From assembly GCA_007844125.1 (NCBI GenBank), contig CM017571.1, positions 33,154,613 through 33,218,612 on the forward strand: a stretch of 64,000 nucleotides of DNA. Reading direction: 5' to 3'. Made by a program: the position numbers and the translations under genes. Below are positions 34,401 to 48,112 of this stretch, piece by piece. The stretch is from Sinonovacula constricta (lineage: Eukaryota; Mollusca; Bivalvia; Cardiida; Solecurtidae). Numbering within the stretch: the first letter of the stretch is position 1; each line of letters opens with the position of its first letter. The notes beneath the pieces were generated by a model. It made no database searches. It had not been told where the DNA came from and saw only the letters and a program-made list of their open reading frames with translations.

Positions 34401-37400
34401 ACACCCATCTTCTACACCCATCTTCTACACCCATCTTCTACACCCATCTTCTACACTTATCTTCTACATTTATCTTCTACATTTATCTTCTATATTTATC
34501 TCCAAACACCCATCTTCAACGTCCATCTTTACAAAGAGCATTAACACCCATCTTCTACACCCATCTTCTACACCTATCTCCCACACCTTTCTCCTACACT
34601 CATCTTCTGAACCCATCTTCTACACCCATCTTCTACACCTATCTCCTATGCCTGTCTCCTACACCCATCTCCTACACTCATCTTCTACACCCATCTTCTA
34701 CACCCATCTTCTACACCCATCTCCTATGCCTGTCTCCTACACCCATCTCCTACACCCATCTCCTACACCTATTTCCTACACCCATCTTCTACACCTATCT
34801 CCTACACCCATCTTCTACACCCATCTTCTACACCCATCTCCTACACCCATCTCCTACACCTATTTCATTCTCCCATCTTCTACACCTATCTCCTACACCC
34901 ATCTTCTACACCCATCTTCTACACCCATCTCCTACACCCATCTCCTACACCTATTTCCTACACCCATCTCCTACACCTTTCTCCTACACCCATCTTCTAC
35001 AACCATCTCCTACACCCATCTCCTACACCTATTTCCTACACCCATCTTCTACACCCATCTTCTACACCCATCTCCTACACCCATCTTCTGCACCCATCTT
35101 CTACACCCATCTTCTACACCCATCTCCTATACCCATCTCCTATACCTGTCTCCTATACCTGTCTCCTATACCCATCTTCTACACCTATCTCCTACACCCA
35201 GCTTCTACTCCCATGTCCTATACCCATGTCCCACACCCATGTCCTACACCCATCTCCTACACCCATCTCCTACACCCATCTTCTACACCCATCTCCTACA
35301 CACATCTTCTACACCCATCTCCTACACCTGTCACCTACACACATCTTCTACACCCATCTCCTACACCAATCTCCTACACCCATCTCCTACACCCATCTCC
35401 TACACCTATCTCCTACACCCATCTCCTACACCTATCTCCTACACACATCTCCTACACACATCTCCTACACACATCTCCTACACCCATCTCCTACACACAT
35501 CTCCTACACACATCTCCTACACACATCTTCTACACCCATCTTCTACACCCATCTCCTACACCCATCTCCTACACCCATCTCCTACAACCATCTTCTACAC
35601 CCATCTCCTACACCCATCTCCTACACCCATCTCCTACACCTATCTCCTACACCCATCTCCTACACCCATCTTCTACACCCATCTCCTACACCCATCTCCT
35701 ACAACCATCTCCTACAACCATCTTCTACACCTATCTCCTACAACCATCTTCCACATTCATCTCATACACCCATCTTCTACACCCATCTTCTACACCCATC
35801 TCCTACACCTATCTCTTACACCCATCTCTTACACCCATCTTCTACACCCATCTTCTACACCTATCTCCTACACCCATCTTCTGCACCCATCGCCTACACC
35901 CATCTCATACAACCATGTCCTACACCCATCTCATACACCCATCTTCTACACCCATCTTCTACACCTATCTCCTACACTTATCTTCTACATTTATCTTTAA
36001 ACACCCATCTTCTACGCCCATCTTTACAAACAGCATTAACACCCATCTTCTACACCCATCTTCTACACTTATCTCCTACACCCATCTTCTACACTTTTCT
36101 TCTACACCAATCTCCCACACCTATCTCCTACACCCATCTTCTACACCCATCTCCTTCACCCATCTTCTACACCTATTTCCTAAACCCATCTTCTACACCT
36201 ATCTCCTACACCTATCTTCTACACCCATCTCCTACACCCATCGCCTACACCCATCTCATACAACCATGTCCTACACCCATCTCATACACCCATCTTCTAC
36301 ACCCATCTTGTACACCTATCTCCTACACTTATCTTCTACATTTATCTTTAAACACCCATCTTTTACGCCCATCTTTACAAACAGCATTAACACCCATCTT
36401 CTACACCCATCTTCTACACCTATCTCCTACACCTATCTTCTACACCTATGTTTTACACCCATCTCCTACACCCATCTCCTACACCCATCTTCTACACCCA
36501 TCTTCTACACCCATCTTCTACACCCATCTTCTACACCCATCTTCTACCACCCATCTTCTACACCCTCTTCTACACCCATCTTCTACACCCATCTTCTACA
36601 CCCATCCCTACACCCATCTTCTACACCCATCTTCTACAACCCATCTCCTACACCGATCTCCTACACTTATCTTCTACACTTATCTTCTACATTTATCTTT
36701 AAAACCCCATCTTTTACGCCCATCTTTACAAACAGCATTAACACCCATCTTCTACACCCATCTTCTACACCTATCTCCTACACCTATCTTCTACACCTAT
36801 GTTTTACACCCATCTCCTACACCCATCTCCTACACCCATCTTCTACACCCATCTTCTACACCCATCTTCTACACCCATCTTCTACACCCATCTTCTACAC
36901 CCATCTTCTACACCCATCTTCTACACCCATCTTCTACACCCATCTCCTACACCCATCTTCTACACCCATCTTCTACACCCATCTCCTACACCGATCTCCT
37001 ACACTTATCTTCTACACTTATCTTCTACATTTATCTTTAAACACCCATCTTTTACGCCCATCTTTACAAACAGCATTAACACCCATCTTCTACACCCATC
37101 TTCTACACCTATCTCCTACACCTATCTTCTACACCTATGTTTTACACCCATCTCCTACACCCATCTCCTACACCCATCTTCTACACCCATCTTCTACACC
37201 CATCTTCTACACCCATCTTCTACACCCATATTCTACACCCATCTTCTACACTTATCTTCTACACCCATCTTCTACACCCATCTTCTACACCCATCTTCTA
37301 CACCCATCTTCTACACCCATCTTCTACACCCATCTTCTACACTTATCTTCTACATTTATCTTCTACATTTATCTTCTATATTTATCTCCAAACACCCATC

Positions 37401-39420
37401 TTCAACGTCCATCTTTACAAACAGCATTAACACCCATCTTCTACACCCATCTTCTACACCTATCTCCCACACCTTTCTCCTACACTCATCTTCTGAACCC
37501 ATCTTCTACACCCATCTTCTACACCTATCTCCTATGCCTGTCTCCTACACCCATCTCCTACACTCATCTTCTACACCCATCTTCTACACCCATCTTCTAC
37601 ACCCATCTCCTATGCCTGTCTCCTACACCCATCTCCTACACCCATATTCTACACCCATCTCCTACACCCATATTCTACACCCATCTCCTACACCCATATC
37701 CTACACCCATATCCTACACCCATCTTCTACACCCATCTCATACACCCATCTCATACACCCATCTTCTACACCCATCTCATACACCTATCTCCTACACCCA
37801 TCTTCTACACCTATCTCCTACACACATCTTCAACACCCGTCTTCTACACCCATCTTCTACACCCATCTTCTACACCCATCCCCTACACCCATCTCATTCA
37901 CCCATGTCCTACACCCATCTTCTACACCCATCTTCTACACTTATCTTCTACATTTATCTTCTATATTTATCTCCAAACACCCATCTTCTACGTCCATCTT
38001 TACAAACAGCATTAACACACATCTTCTACACCCATCTTCAACACCTATCTCCCACACCTTTCTCCTACACTCATCTTCTACACACATCTTCTACACCCGT
38101 CTTCTACACCCATCTTCTACACCCATCTTCTACACCCATCTCCTACACCCATCTCCTACACCCATCTCATACACCCATCTTCTACACCCATCTTCTACAC
38201 TTATCTTCTTCATTTATCTTCTATATTTATCTCCAAACACCCATCTTCTACGTCCATCTTTACAAACAGCATTAACACACATCTTCTACACCCATCTTCT
38301 ACACCTATCTCCTACACCTATCTCCTACACTCATCTTCTACACCCATCTCCTACACCCATCTTCTACACCTATCTCCTACACCCATCTTCTACTCCCATC
38401 TTCTACAACCATCTCCTACACCCATCTTCTACACCATCTCCTACATACATCTCCTACCCACATCTTCTACACCCATCTCCTACACCCATCTCCTACACCC
38501 ATCTCCTACACACATCTCCTACAACCATCTTCTACACCCATCTCCTACACCCATCTCATACACCCATCTCATACACCCATCTTCTACACCCATCTCATAC
38601 ACCTATCTCCTACACCCATCTCCTACACCCATCTTCTACACCTATCTCCTACACCCATCTTCTACACCCAGCTTCAACACCCATCTTCTACACCCATCTC
38701 ATACACCCATCTCCTACACCCATCTTCTACACCCATCTCCTACACCTATCTTCTACATCCATCTTCTACACCTATCTTCTACACCCATCTCCTACACCCA
38801 TCTTCTACACCAATCTCATACACCCATCTCATACACCCATGTCCTACACCTATCTTCTACACCCATCTCATACACCCATCTACTACGCCTATTTCCTACA
38901 CCCATCTTCTACACCCATCTCCTACACCTATCTTCTACATCCATCTCCTACACCTATCTTCTACACCCATCTCCTACACCCATCTTCTACACCCATCTCA
39001 TACACCCACCTCATACACCCATGTCCTACACCTATCTTCTACACCCATCTCATACACCCATCTACTACGCCTATTTCCTACACCCATCTTCTACACGCAT
39101 CTTCTACACCCATCTTCTACACCCATCTCATACACCCATCTTCTACACCCATCTTCTACACCCATCTCATACACCCATCTTCTACACCCATCTTCTACAC
39201 GCATTTTCTACACCCATCTTCTACACCCCTCTTCTTTACCCACCCATCTTCTACACCCCTCTTCTACACCCCTCTTCTACACCCCTCTTCTATACCCATC
39301 TTCTACACCCATCTTCTACACCCATCTCATACACCCATGTTCTACACCTATCTTCTACACCCATCTCCTACACCCATCTTCTACACCCATCTTCTACACC
39401 CATCTTCTACCCTAATCTTC
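31480..39420 (+). repeat. giant 13-bp minisatellite array (about 600 units) with higher-order structure
   Basis: The unit is CCCATCTTCTACA, with CTCC and CTCA variants replacing CTTC. It is 13 bp, so three units make a 39-bp, 13-codon period (PIFYTHLLHPSST), and because no frame of the + strand unit contains a stop, all three + frames stay open for up to 1020 codons. The - strand has TAG in every frame. A diverged module containing TCTTTACAAACAGCATTA recurs about 14 times. From 33239 to 38257 its spacings are 182, 780, 325, 1495, 351, 351, 338, 351, 585 and 260 bases, all multiples of 13, with 351 (27 units) the commonest. The edges (31480-32030 and 39420-39600) are degenerate. There is no codon bias, start context or splice evidence for translation. 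Confidence 0.97.
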
Positions 39421-39600
39421 ACAACCAATGCTCTCACCTATTCTACGTCACCTTCTACACCTATCTTTACAACCAATATTTACAACCAATATTCACGCAC
39501 ATCTACACGCATTTTCACAACTTTTTTCCACACACATCTGTTTAACCAATCTGTATGCACATCTTCACACCCACCTTCCCACAGAAATCCAAAAACTGGG
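39421..39600 (+). repeat. degenerate right edge of the 13-bp array
   Basis: Array-like words (CATCTTCACA, CTACACCTATCTTTACAACCAA) persist without strict periodicity, as on the left edge. Both suggest decay outside a homogenised core. Confidence 0.6.
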
Positions 39601-39764
39601 CCTAGTATCATCTACCAAAACGTACAACAGTTTTTCCCATGTTAATAATTCATCAAGAACAACATAAATCATTATTAGAGTAATTTATCTTTTATAGGCA
39701 ATTATTTATCCTACGAACATCTAACAGTTGAGTAATCTTCAGCAACAGCTGGTGTTTTTCGCCG

Positions 39765-39787
39765 CTGTCATCATCATTTTCTTCGTC

Positions 39788-39851
<64 letters not shown>

Positions 39852-39852
39852 A
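39765..39852. repeat. (ATC)n microsatellite
   Basis: About 24 imperfect ATC units, ending at TCATCAATG. Interrupted CAT, CAG and ACC triplets continue to about 40050. Confidence 0.9.
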
Positions 39853-42551
39853 TGTCGTCTCAATCATTTAGCAGTAGCAACAGCAGCATAATCATCATCA
39901 GTCTCTTCATCAGGATCACCATCATATTCAGCTCTTCTACCACCACACCACTGCCACCACTACCACCACCAGTATTAGCAGCAAGAGCATATTTATCGTT
40001 ATTGTCAGCGTAATCAACAACAGTAACATTGACAACAACAACAACTGTATTGTCCAAGCTGTAAGCTGTCATTTATTGATGGGTTATCGCCCGTTTGACA
40101 CAAATAAATAACTCAACTGTCTACCTATTGTCGGTGTTGTTTGGTCATATTACAGCTTCGGTCAAGGTAAAATACACATGCGTACGCTAGAATGAATTAG
40201 CAAAAAGTCGAACACCTATCGTTGGATTACCTTGACATTTTGTGTGCAGTTATATAACGATGCTAAATATGTAATAAACCATAGAAAATTGACCGTTTTC
40301 ACTAAAACCAATGTATCTTTATGAATGAAAATATTTTTATGAAAAGAATTATGTTCCTTAAAGGAAATGGTGCATTTGTATTGTACTTGATAAACTGGGT
40401 GTTGACTGCTACCTTGGAAAAAATGAGGCCAAACAGGTATGCGACGAATAGGAATGTCCGCATTTTTTATAGAATTTTACTTCTATCTTAAACAAAAGAG
40501 GACATCCATCAATCACAGTGATGATTCTCACTGTTACATGTACTTGAACAACATCAACGCGAATAGTTACAATTTGTTGGAAACAATGAATATTACATAA
40601 CCGTTTTACCATCTGACATTTTGGTCATAAACCCCCACCCCATCCCCTCCACCAACACCGCCACCACCCCACCCCTGGAAAATATCCCTTCCGTGCATTT
40701 ATGCACATTCTTAAAGAAACTCCCATAGATTTTCCATAGCGGACCTAATCTCTCCCTTATGCCTTATATGCTGGGCAAATTCCTTCCAGTTAATACGACG
40801 GACAAAAGCTCTACCGAATTTCACCCTCACCCCATCCCCATAAATCGCCCATAAAAGCAAAGTTGAGCTCTAAACTCCTCCAGATCTCCCACGCTCTCTT
40901 TAAAACGAAGAAAAAAAGAAGAAAAAGAAGAAGAAGAAGACGTTGCAAAACCAATTAAAATTTAATAATTAAATCTCTTAATCGTATTGTTTTGTTTGCT
41001 TATGTATTTACGTCACACGGATAACTCTATCTAGGGATAAACAAAAGAAATCTCTCATCGATCATTCAATTTATTTGCAACAAAAACGGAGTAAATTCAA
41101 TAATAATTGTTTAATAAAAACTACTATTTTACTACTATTTCTTTTTCTATGGGAGGGATTATGTCCGTTTCTGTTTAATGGAAGAGATTTTGTCGGTGGT
41201 GGTCTTTGTCTTTCACTCCATCCCTCTGACCTGTTACCTGGCCTAGATTGTACGAGAATAGATTGTCTTAGGTATATTTGTCTTGTTGAATTCCTTGTCG
41301 CCCATCCTCTTGACATTTCCAATTCAGTCCTTAGATTGGGTATTGACTATTGATCCTGCTGAATGGAGATTAGTCAAATGTTCTTTTTTGTCTCAGACTT
41401 CCTCCATTGTCAACAGGAAAGTCATTTGCAGACTGAAAGGAGTAATCGGCCTATTTCTTATGATAACACAGTTGGCAAGAGGGCAAACATATCGATGAGT
41501 CAACGGACGCCTCGTTTAGTAGAGTTTTCAGTATTCTAACATTTTATTTTTTTATCTTAAAGTAAAAATGTTTTCTTGCATTTGTTATATAAAGTTATTT
41601 AATATTTGTTTGATAAATGTGTTTTATTGCAATTGGTGTAATCAATTGTGCATATATTCCCGGTCCTGCTTCACCATTTCTGTATTTTCCTATCATTTTA
41701 TTGTCCACTACTGACAACATGACACTTTCAAGTTTTGTATTTTAAGCCGCTTGACGTTAGCATAAGCCTTTAACATCTGTGCTCTGTGTACTTGACGGTT
41801 AATATAAATGGTGACTGCCGCATCCCACACGTGTCGGGGAAGCTCACTCCTCATGCACTCTGAGCCCTTATGTAGTCGGATGCTTACATAATATGAGACA
41901 GTGAACAAGCGCCTGGGTTTATTACAGACCCTTCATATCAATGTGAAGATAAAAATAGAGCGTGCACCCTTGTGAGGCAATTCTTTACACTAGATCGGTT
42001 CACGAATAGCCTTCGAGACGTGGCCAACCGCTGATGACGACATGATCCATGTGCGTGATTTATTGTGTCGGCAATTAGTCGTAAAAGCTGTCAATTCTCT
42101 TTGCGCATGATTGACTCGCTGAATGAACGCTTGTATTGACGGGAACGAGTTTCGTTACTTTGTGTATTCTGGTTGGCTTACTTGCATGAACCGTTGACAG
42201 GGGCCTTTGACAACCTTGCTAGAAAACAAGAGCAGACAACAGAAGCGACAGAACAGCGGCCTACGGCCAATCGCCAACACGGACACCGGCAATTGTTCCT
42301 GAGATCTGAAGATAATTCTCTTTTATCAAGAATACATTTCTAATTATTGGAGAAGGCAGAACTTAACTTAAGCTATTTCACGCCGATCACAATTTTGCTG
42401 GAGATATAAGTTTAAACGCCATATTTTATCGGGCGCCGTTTGGACGTTCGCTAATCTACTGACAATTTTATTAAAGTGTCAGCACTCTGTTTACGTTAAT
42501 GCATTGCAGTTGTCCAGGATACTACTTTATTTAGTCTTAAACGCATTAAGG
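39853..42551. other. intergenic upstream region of the carbonic anhydrase gene
   Basis: Contains a C-rich stretch near 40628-40676 and a short GAA tract near 40905-40940. I found no exon. The promoter of the gene starting at 42552 should lie at the right end, but I see no convincing TATA box or other core element. Confidence 0.4.
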
Positions 42552-42615
42552 ATGAAGAGACAAGGTGCCGTTAGCTGTTTCGCAGCCGCTTTCATCTTGT
42601 CGATTTTCGGGATTG
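42552..42615 (+). CDS. alpha-carbonic anhydrase, exon 1 (signal peptide)
   Basis: Carbonic anhydrases interconvert CO2 and bicarbonate; in molluscs secreted forms serve acid-base balance and shell mineralisation. This exon encodes 21 residues plus one base before a GTAAGT donor. It has two basic residues after the start (MKRQ) and a hydrophobic core (FAAAFILSIFGIG) typical of a signal peptide, with cleavage expected near the GIG-AEW junction. The start is the first in-frame ATG, with A at -3. The five exons join in phase 1, 1, 1, 0 to give a protein of 189 complete codons so far, truncated by the window edge. By family comparison about 100 or more residues are missing. Confidence 0.85.
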
Positions 42616-44089
42616 GTAAGTAAACTTCATCTAATAGTATTCTGTTATTTCTGAATGCAAACAATTGCTTGATAAATGAGCGAAACATTTATGAGGTAAA
42701 TGTCTGTATTTTAACAGTTTGTCATTTGTTTTCAGTTTTGTAAGGCTGCTGAGATGGACATGTGTGCTAAAGTAAAACGCACACGTAATGTCAAGAAAAA
42801 TATTATTGCATATTGATGCATATTAATGTTACAACTCTTCGTCAACCAACCATAAATTGGCAATGTTTTCTAATTGAACAATGCGTACGCTGCCTATTGT
42901 TGGATCTCTTCATTAACACTTACTGAAAAAAAAATCTTGGTAAAATCTTGCAACTTTAAAATATTTTCACAAAAATCAAGCAACTACCCATATTTTTGCA
43001 ATCTTACGACGATACAATGTAAGTAATCCACTCAAAGTACATGGCAGTAAGCTATAAGATTCACAACCTGCGTGGTATATTCAACACAAATTCTCTACTT
43101 TGAATTTCATTCAAGCTTGGGGGTGTGGGGTCTGTTTTCATACGGTTTACGAGATATCTCTGTTTAATATAGACATGAAGAAAAGAGTGCGGTTGTGAAT
43201 AAATAACATTTTCCTACAATGACAAGTTGATTGTCGGCTTTTCTACATCTGTCTCGACAATGTTCCTTTTTGCTAGTCGTGATCTCTGCTCGGATTGTCA
43301 TTTGCGTGCATGTTTTGTCTTTTGTCGGGCCGCATTGTCTATGAGATATCATTCTTAATTGTTGGTCAGAACTCACGTGGGGACAAAAAGGTTGAAATAA
43401 TAATATTCAGCATCTTTGTCTAATTTGACATGTGATTAACACAAGAAGACAGGCATTTTTTTGGATAATTTTGTTATAAAATAGTTTACGTAAAGTTATC
43501 ACTATGGCAGAAAGCTTTATATACATCATAAACATGTTAATATGGTGTCATATAGGATACTGTTTATAGCTTGTTAAAACTATTATCAGTCGCTGTGAGA
43601 GCAGAATAAGACCTGCACCTACTTCTTTGTCTTTAAATATCGGTCCACCATTTATACTGCTATCATTAAGCATACTTTGTGATACCTAGGTAAACCAACA
43701 CAAACAGACATCTTCATTTTTGTTTAAATAATATTACTATAACTATTTCAATGGACTTAAAGCTTAAATTTATGCCAAAGTAAGAAACCACTGTTTTCAA
43801 TTGCACAATCTGCAAAATAAAATGTGATAACGTCCAAGAATTCCAAATGAAAACGGACTACCTACTATTTGCACTACCTCAGGATATTATCTGACAAGTG
43901 AGGCAATTCGCATATCACCTAATGAACCCCATTGTGAAGTGTGAATTTTATTGTAAAAGATGGGATTTATTTACATATTGATTTACATATTTATAATATG
44001 CATTTTTTATTTTCTTTATAACACTATTTACACTATCTGCAAAATGTGAATTGTACATGTTTGCATGTAACTTACAGATTTACACTTAC

Positions 44090-44500
44090 AGTTTGAACTA
44101 TACATTTTTTTCCTCAAATAACCAAATAAGTCGTTGTCACATGAAAGGGTCCTGCAAAATGCTGTTCATTGATGCCCTAGATCTGTGTGAACAGTCACAA
44201 CCATTCCTGTTGTTTTCTGTCCGAGCCACGCTGCAGAAGTAGCTATTTCTAAACTTAGCAACTCACGTGACCATTTACTTTTGCGATTACGCTAATAGTC
44301 ATCCGGGTAATCCGCTCTGATGTCTATAACTTTATTTTAGCAGAGACCACCTATAGCTCTTTTTATAGTTTTGGAAAAAAATGAACGTTTAGAGCGAATT
44401 TATTCGCTATTATTATTGTCTGACAATTACATTTTGTGTTCAAAATCGTCTTAATCAAGACTAACCTTTGGGTTTCATGCAAAAAAAACACTACCAAATT
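44090..44500 (+). repeat. dispersed TTAA-AGGTG family copy in intron 1
   Basis: Aligns in the same orientation with 4741-5060 and 60585-60900. Landmarks: TCCTGCAAAATG-TTCATTGATG, CACGTGACCATTTACTTTT, AGTCATCCGGGTAA, TTTTAGCAGAGA, TGTTCAAAATCGTCTT, and GGGTTTCATGCA. The termini are lost. Confidence 0.55.
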
Positions 44501-45490
44501 CCCGCAATATTAATAGTAAGAGATTGTTACATGGATCGGATATAGGCAAACTGTTAGAAAGCACATTTAAGATGTTAGCGATATGTGATTGCGCTCGCTC
44601 TAGTACAGTTTGGATAGGGCCGGGTCTCCGGATTACGAGATGCCACCTGGAGAACAGTATACAACTTTTATTAAAAGTACTTATTTACAAACTGCGGTCT
44701 GCAGTTCATACGGTGTCATGATTTACGATTTCGCTAACATAACGACATTGTTCGTGTAACGTGAAGGTAGACGGGCATTAAAATACACACATGTTTGTAT
44801 CTTGTTAACAGCTAAGTTAAAAACTACGGTAAAATCTTCTTACTTTTAAGCAGCGAAACGAATTTCTCTTGATGGTAATTTACACATTGAATTATTCATG
44901 ATTGTATTTTGATCTGTTTTAAAATAGTTCATATCTCTTATACAATGAATACTACAATGCACGCGGCATGAAGATACATGTATTCACTTATCCTTTTAAT
45001 AAAGGCGGATCTACGATATAACGTGTGATTGTTTCACGAATATGTTTCTTGAAATGTAAATTGTGTTTTAATGTAACCTCGCTGTTTTTTGCAGTTTGCA
45101 TTATTGCCCTAGTCAAATGTCAGTTGAGTTTAATTGGCTAAAACATAGAAAGGCAACGCGTAGAGAATACAAACGTATAAAGCACATCAATGTCAAAGTG
45201 GAATGCTGTAATGTGATGCCATTAACAATAACAAGATGTCAATACAGGGTCTGAAGTGACAAAAAATTACATGAATGATCTTCATGTGTATGAAAACATT
45301 TAAGTTTTATTTATAAACTGAGTGTATGAAATGAAGATCATGCATAATGAAAAATATTGAATAGAACATGTTTGGAAATGGTTCCTACGATGTTGTTTCG
45401 AAATTGCTCCGTTTCTTATGTACACAGAAATAGAAAAAAATTCTGTCATGTGAATATACATGACACATTGTCAAATATATGTATAAACCA

Positions 45491-45768
45491 GACCTGGTAG
45501 CACAGTCGGTAGAGTGGAGGCTCCAGGTACTGGGAGTCACCGGGCTCGATCCCGGGCCGCGATATTCCAAAGTCGTTAAAAATAGTTATGTTATAGCTCC
45601 CTTATTAACACTCAAGCAAATATAAGGGAATTTCCACAACAGGTTGGCCTGGTGTCAGGATAATGTGACTGGGTGTAGTATCATTCCACGTGTTCACGGC
45701 ATGCTATACACAGTGAAGGCAGCACTATATCTGCTTTCAAGTGGACACCGTCTCCAGATAACTAAAAT
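45491..45768 (+). mobile_element. tRNA-derived SINE in intron 1 (same family as 7016-7318)
   Basis: The head GACCTGGTAGCACAGTCGGTAG holds the A box, CTCCAGGTACTGGG the anticodon-arm region and GGGCTCGATCCC the B box. The body (AAAGTCGTTAAAA, ATAATGTGACTGGGTGTAGT, ATACACAGTGAAGGCAGCA, GACACCGTCTCCAGATAACT) matches the other copy at about 85 percent. No clear target duplication remains. Confidence 0.85.
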
Positions 45769-46964
45769 ACTGTTGGTGGAACGATAAACAGTAAACATAA
45801 ACATATATATGTATTATATTAGTGTCACCAACATTTAAGCCTAGAGAATAAACTAGTATTTATAAACAATAATAATCTGAATGATACGTTAACCAAAACA
45901 TAGCATTTAGCTTTCACCAAATCCAACAAAGTATTGCTAAAACGCCCTAAATCTGCATTTAGATCAAGGTCTCTGAACCTAGAAAATTGCCATAAGTCTA
46001 AACAACAACAATATCAGTGAAATAATGGAAAATAATTTATCCGACACTTTTCAGTATGTATAAACAGAAACAGAAAGTGTAGAGAGAAGTTGAAATATGG
46101 CTGTATTGACAAATCGCGAGTACGATATTTGCAGGAGGAAAGATGTTAATGCAAACACTTTTGTATTGCTTGCTTGGTTCGGTTGAATGTGTATTTTTTG
46201 TCTATATCATGACTATAGGGGTCGCTAAACAGATAATCAAAAATCCTCCCCTTCCCATAAACTGGCCAGGACATTGTTTGTCGACATATTTATTCTCTGT
46301 ACATGACAAGCGGACAAGGAAACAAATAAAGCATGTTCGCATGTCAATAAAAATCGACGAAGAAGTAATATTTAGCAATGAGAGTGACCCGCTTTTTGAC
46401 CGTGGACAAGACACGTGACCTGCCAACCAAATGTCGATGGGACCAAACACGAACTCGTCGGATAATTCCGCCATTTTCAGCCAAATCAATCCGCACTACT
46501 GTATTCGGGAAGTTACGCTGTAATCATTCGGAACAATCGGAACAGACATATAACAAAATTGTATTTGATCTCATTTGTATTTGAATTACTACTAAATGTT
46601 GTGAAATGTGTCAGTTCGGAGCATCTGATATTTACTGTTATACTATCTGTTCGTTTGGAGAATTTGCAATTATTTGTAAATTAAGGAAGACCATTTTTCG
46701 AGGGGCAGTATGTTGGTGGAGAATATCACTTCTATTAAGGTATTGTGTCTCAATTTGCGTCTGACAGGTTAAGGTCGAAGTGCAAAACAAAATTATCATT
46801 ATGCAAATGACTGTCAGCCAAGTTGGACAATGGCAATGGTTTATGTAAACATTACGCCATCTGGTCTAATATACGAGGTCAAGAAAGACTAATATCCATC
46901 ATAAAGAAGATACAAATAATATAAATGTACAAGTACAGTATGAAAAAGGAAACGAAAAGAAAGA

Positions 46965-47195
46965 AAACGGTTCTGGTTAAGGTTAAACTTTAATTGGCAA
47001 AGGCCAAATAAGAAAAAAAAAACGTTTTGTTTAAACTTTATTTGACATTTACCAAATGAGGAAAAGTTCTGGTTAAACCTAAGTTTACAAAGACCATATA
47101 TGGAAAAGTTTTAGATAAACTGTAATTGACATAGACCAAATAATGGAAGAAAGGGTTCTGGATAAACTTGAAGAAAGAACCAAATATGCTTGTAG
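46965..47195. repeat. degenerate tandem repeat, about 45-bp unit, 5 copies
   Basis: Each unit follows GTTCTGGTTAAAC, TTTAATTGAC, AAAGACCAAATAAGGAAAA with substitutions and small length changes. Confidence 0.65.
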
Positions 47196-48029
47196 GTCGA
47201 TACTAATTTGTGTCTCCCTTAAATGCTAAGTCCATTTTTATCAGTGTATATAAAAGCTCAAGGCTCTTGCTAATTTGACTGTATTTCAATATTAAGTTAG
47301 AATAACATTTTTGATAATTCTTTTTGGACAAAGCATCAAAATGTTTTGAAATGGCAGATACATCGTATAAACTCTTAATATGAGGCAGTTAAATGGCATA
47401 TTTTTATATTCTTTTTGCAGACAATTTAAAGACGGTTATTTCATTTTACGTTGTTGTTGTTGTTTTCTTCACGCCAGCGCTATTCTCTGCTAAGTTCAGT
47501 TAATTGTCCTTGTCGATACTGGGTTGTGTCCGATAATAGTAACAATAAGTGTATACACTTGTACAGTAAAACTGTCACTCTTTAAAGACGGTGCCTAATG
47601 TGATGAAAGCAGTAAACACTCGTCATATCTACACTTACTTGCACGCTGGTAATTGTTCTCGTACAATAATTAAAGAAGACATTTGTTCGATTTGTATAAC
47701 CTTTTTATAATTTCTCACGGTGTCGACCTTGACAACGTCTCAGCTTGCATCCTTGACTTATCCCCCTGAGGATGTAGAGAGATACACTTGACAGGAGAAC
47801 AGAATCTCTATGACAACTTACTTGCAAGTGTCAGTTATTATAATGTACCATGGCAAAATACACCGCCTTGTGCGAGTATTGCACAGACAGACTAATGCGA
47901 CGTGCATTAATCAAAAGATTTTTGTCTGTCGAATGAGCGTGCTAAAGCAGACGCCGGTCTTTTTTCTTGCTGTAGAAAAACAGTTACACGTACAAGAAAA
48001 GACATGATAAATATACCCCAACTACCCTA

Positions 48030-48112
48030 CCCCTGTCTCTCTCTGTCTCTCTCTCTTTCTATCTCCCTCTCTTTTCTCTCTCTCTCTCTCTATCTCTCTT
48101 TCTTTCCTTTTC
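48030..48112. repeat. (CT)n-rich pyrimidine tract in intron 1
   Basis: Interrupted CT/TCTC runs for about 80 bases. Confidence 0.85.

Noticed and set aside
33000..38300. CRISPR-like array
   Set aside because: Units are contiguous 13-mers without unique spacers, in an intron-bearing eukaryotic genome, with no cas genes.
34030..39645. Very long + strand reading frames (656, 948 and 1020 codons)
   Set aside because: All are readings of the same 13-bp minisatellite in different phases. There is no non-repeat coding sequence, splice structure or codon bias.
41071..41353. Overlapping open frames on both strands upstream of the carbonic anhydrase gene
   Set aside because: No family similarity recognised and no splice or start support. 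Both strands being open suggests chance.
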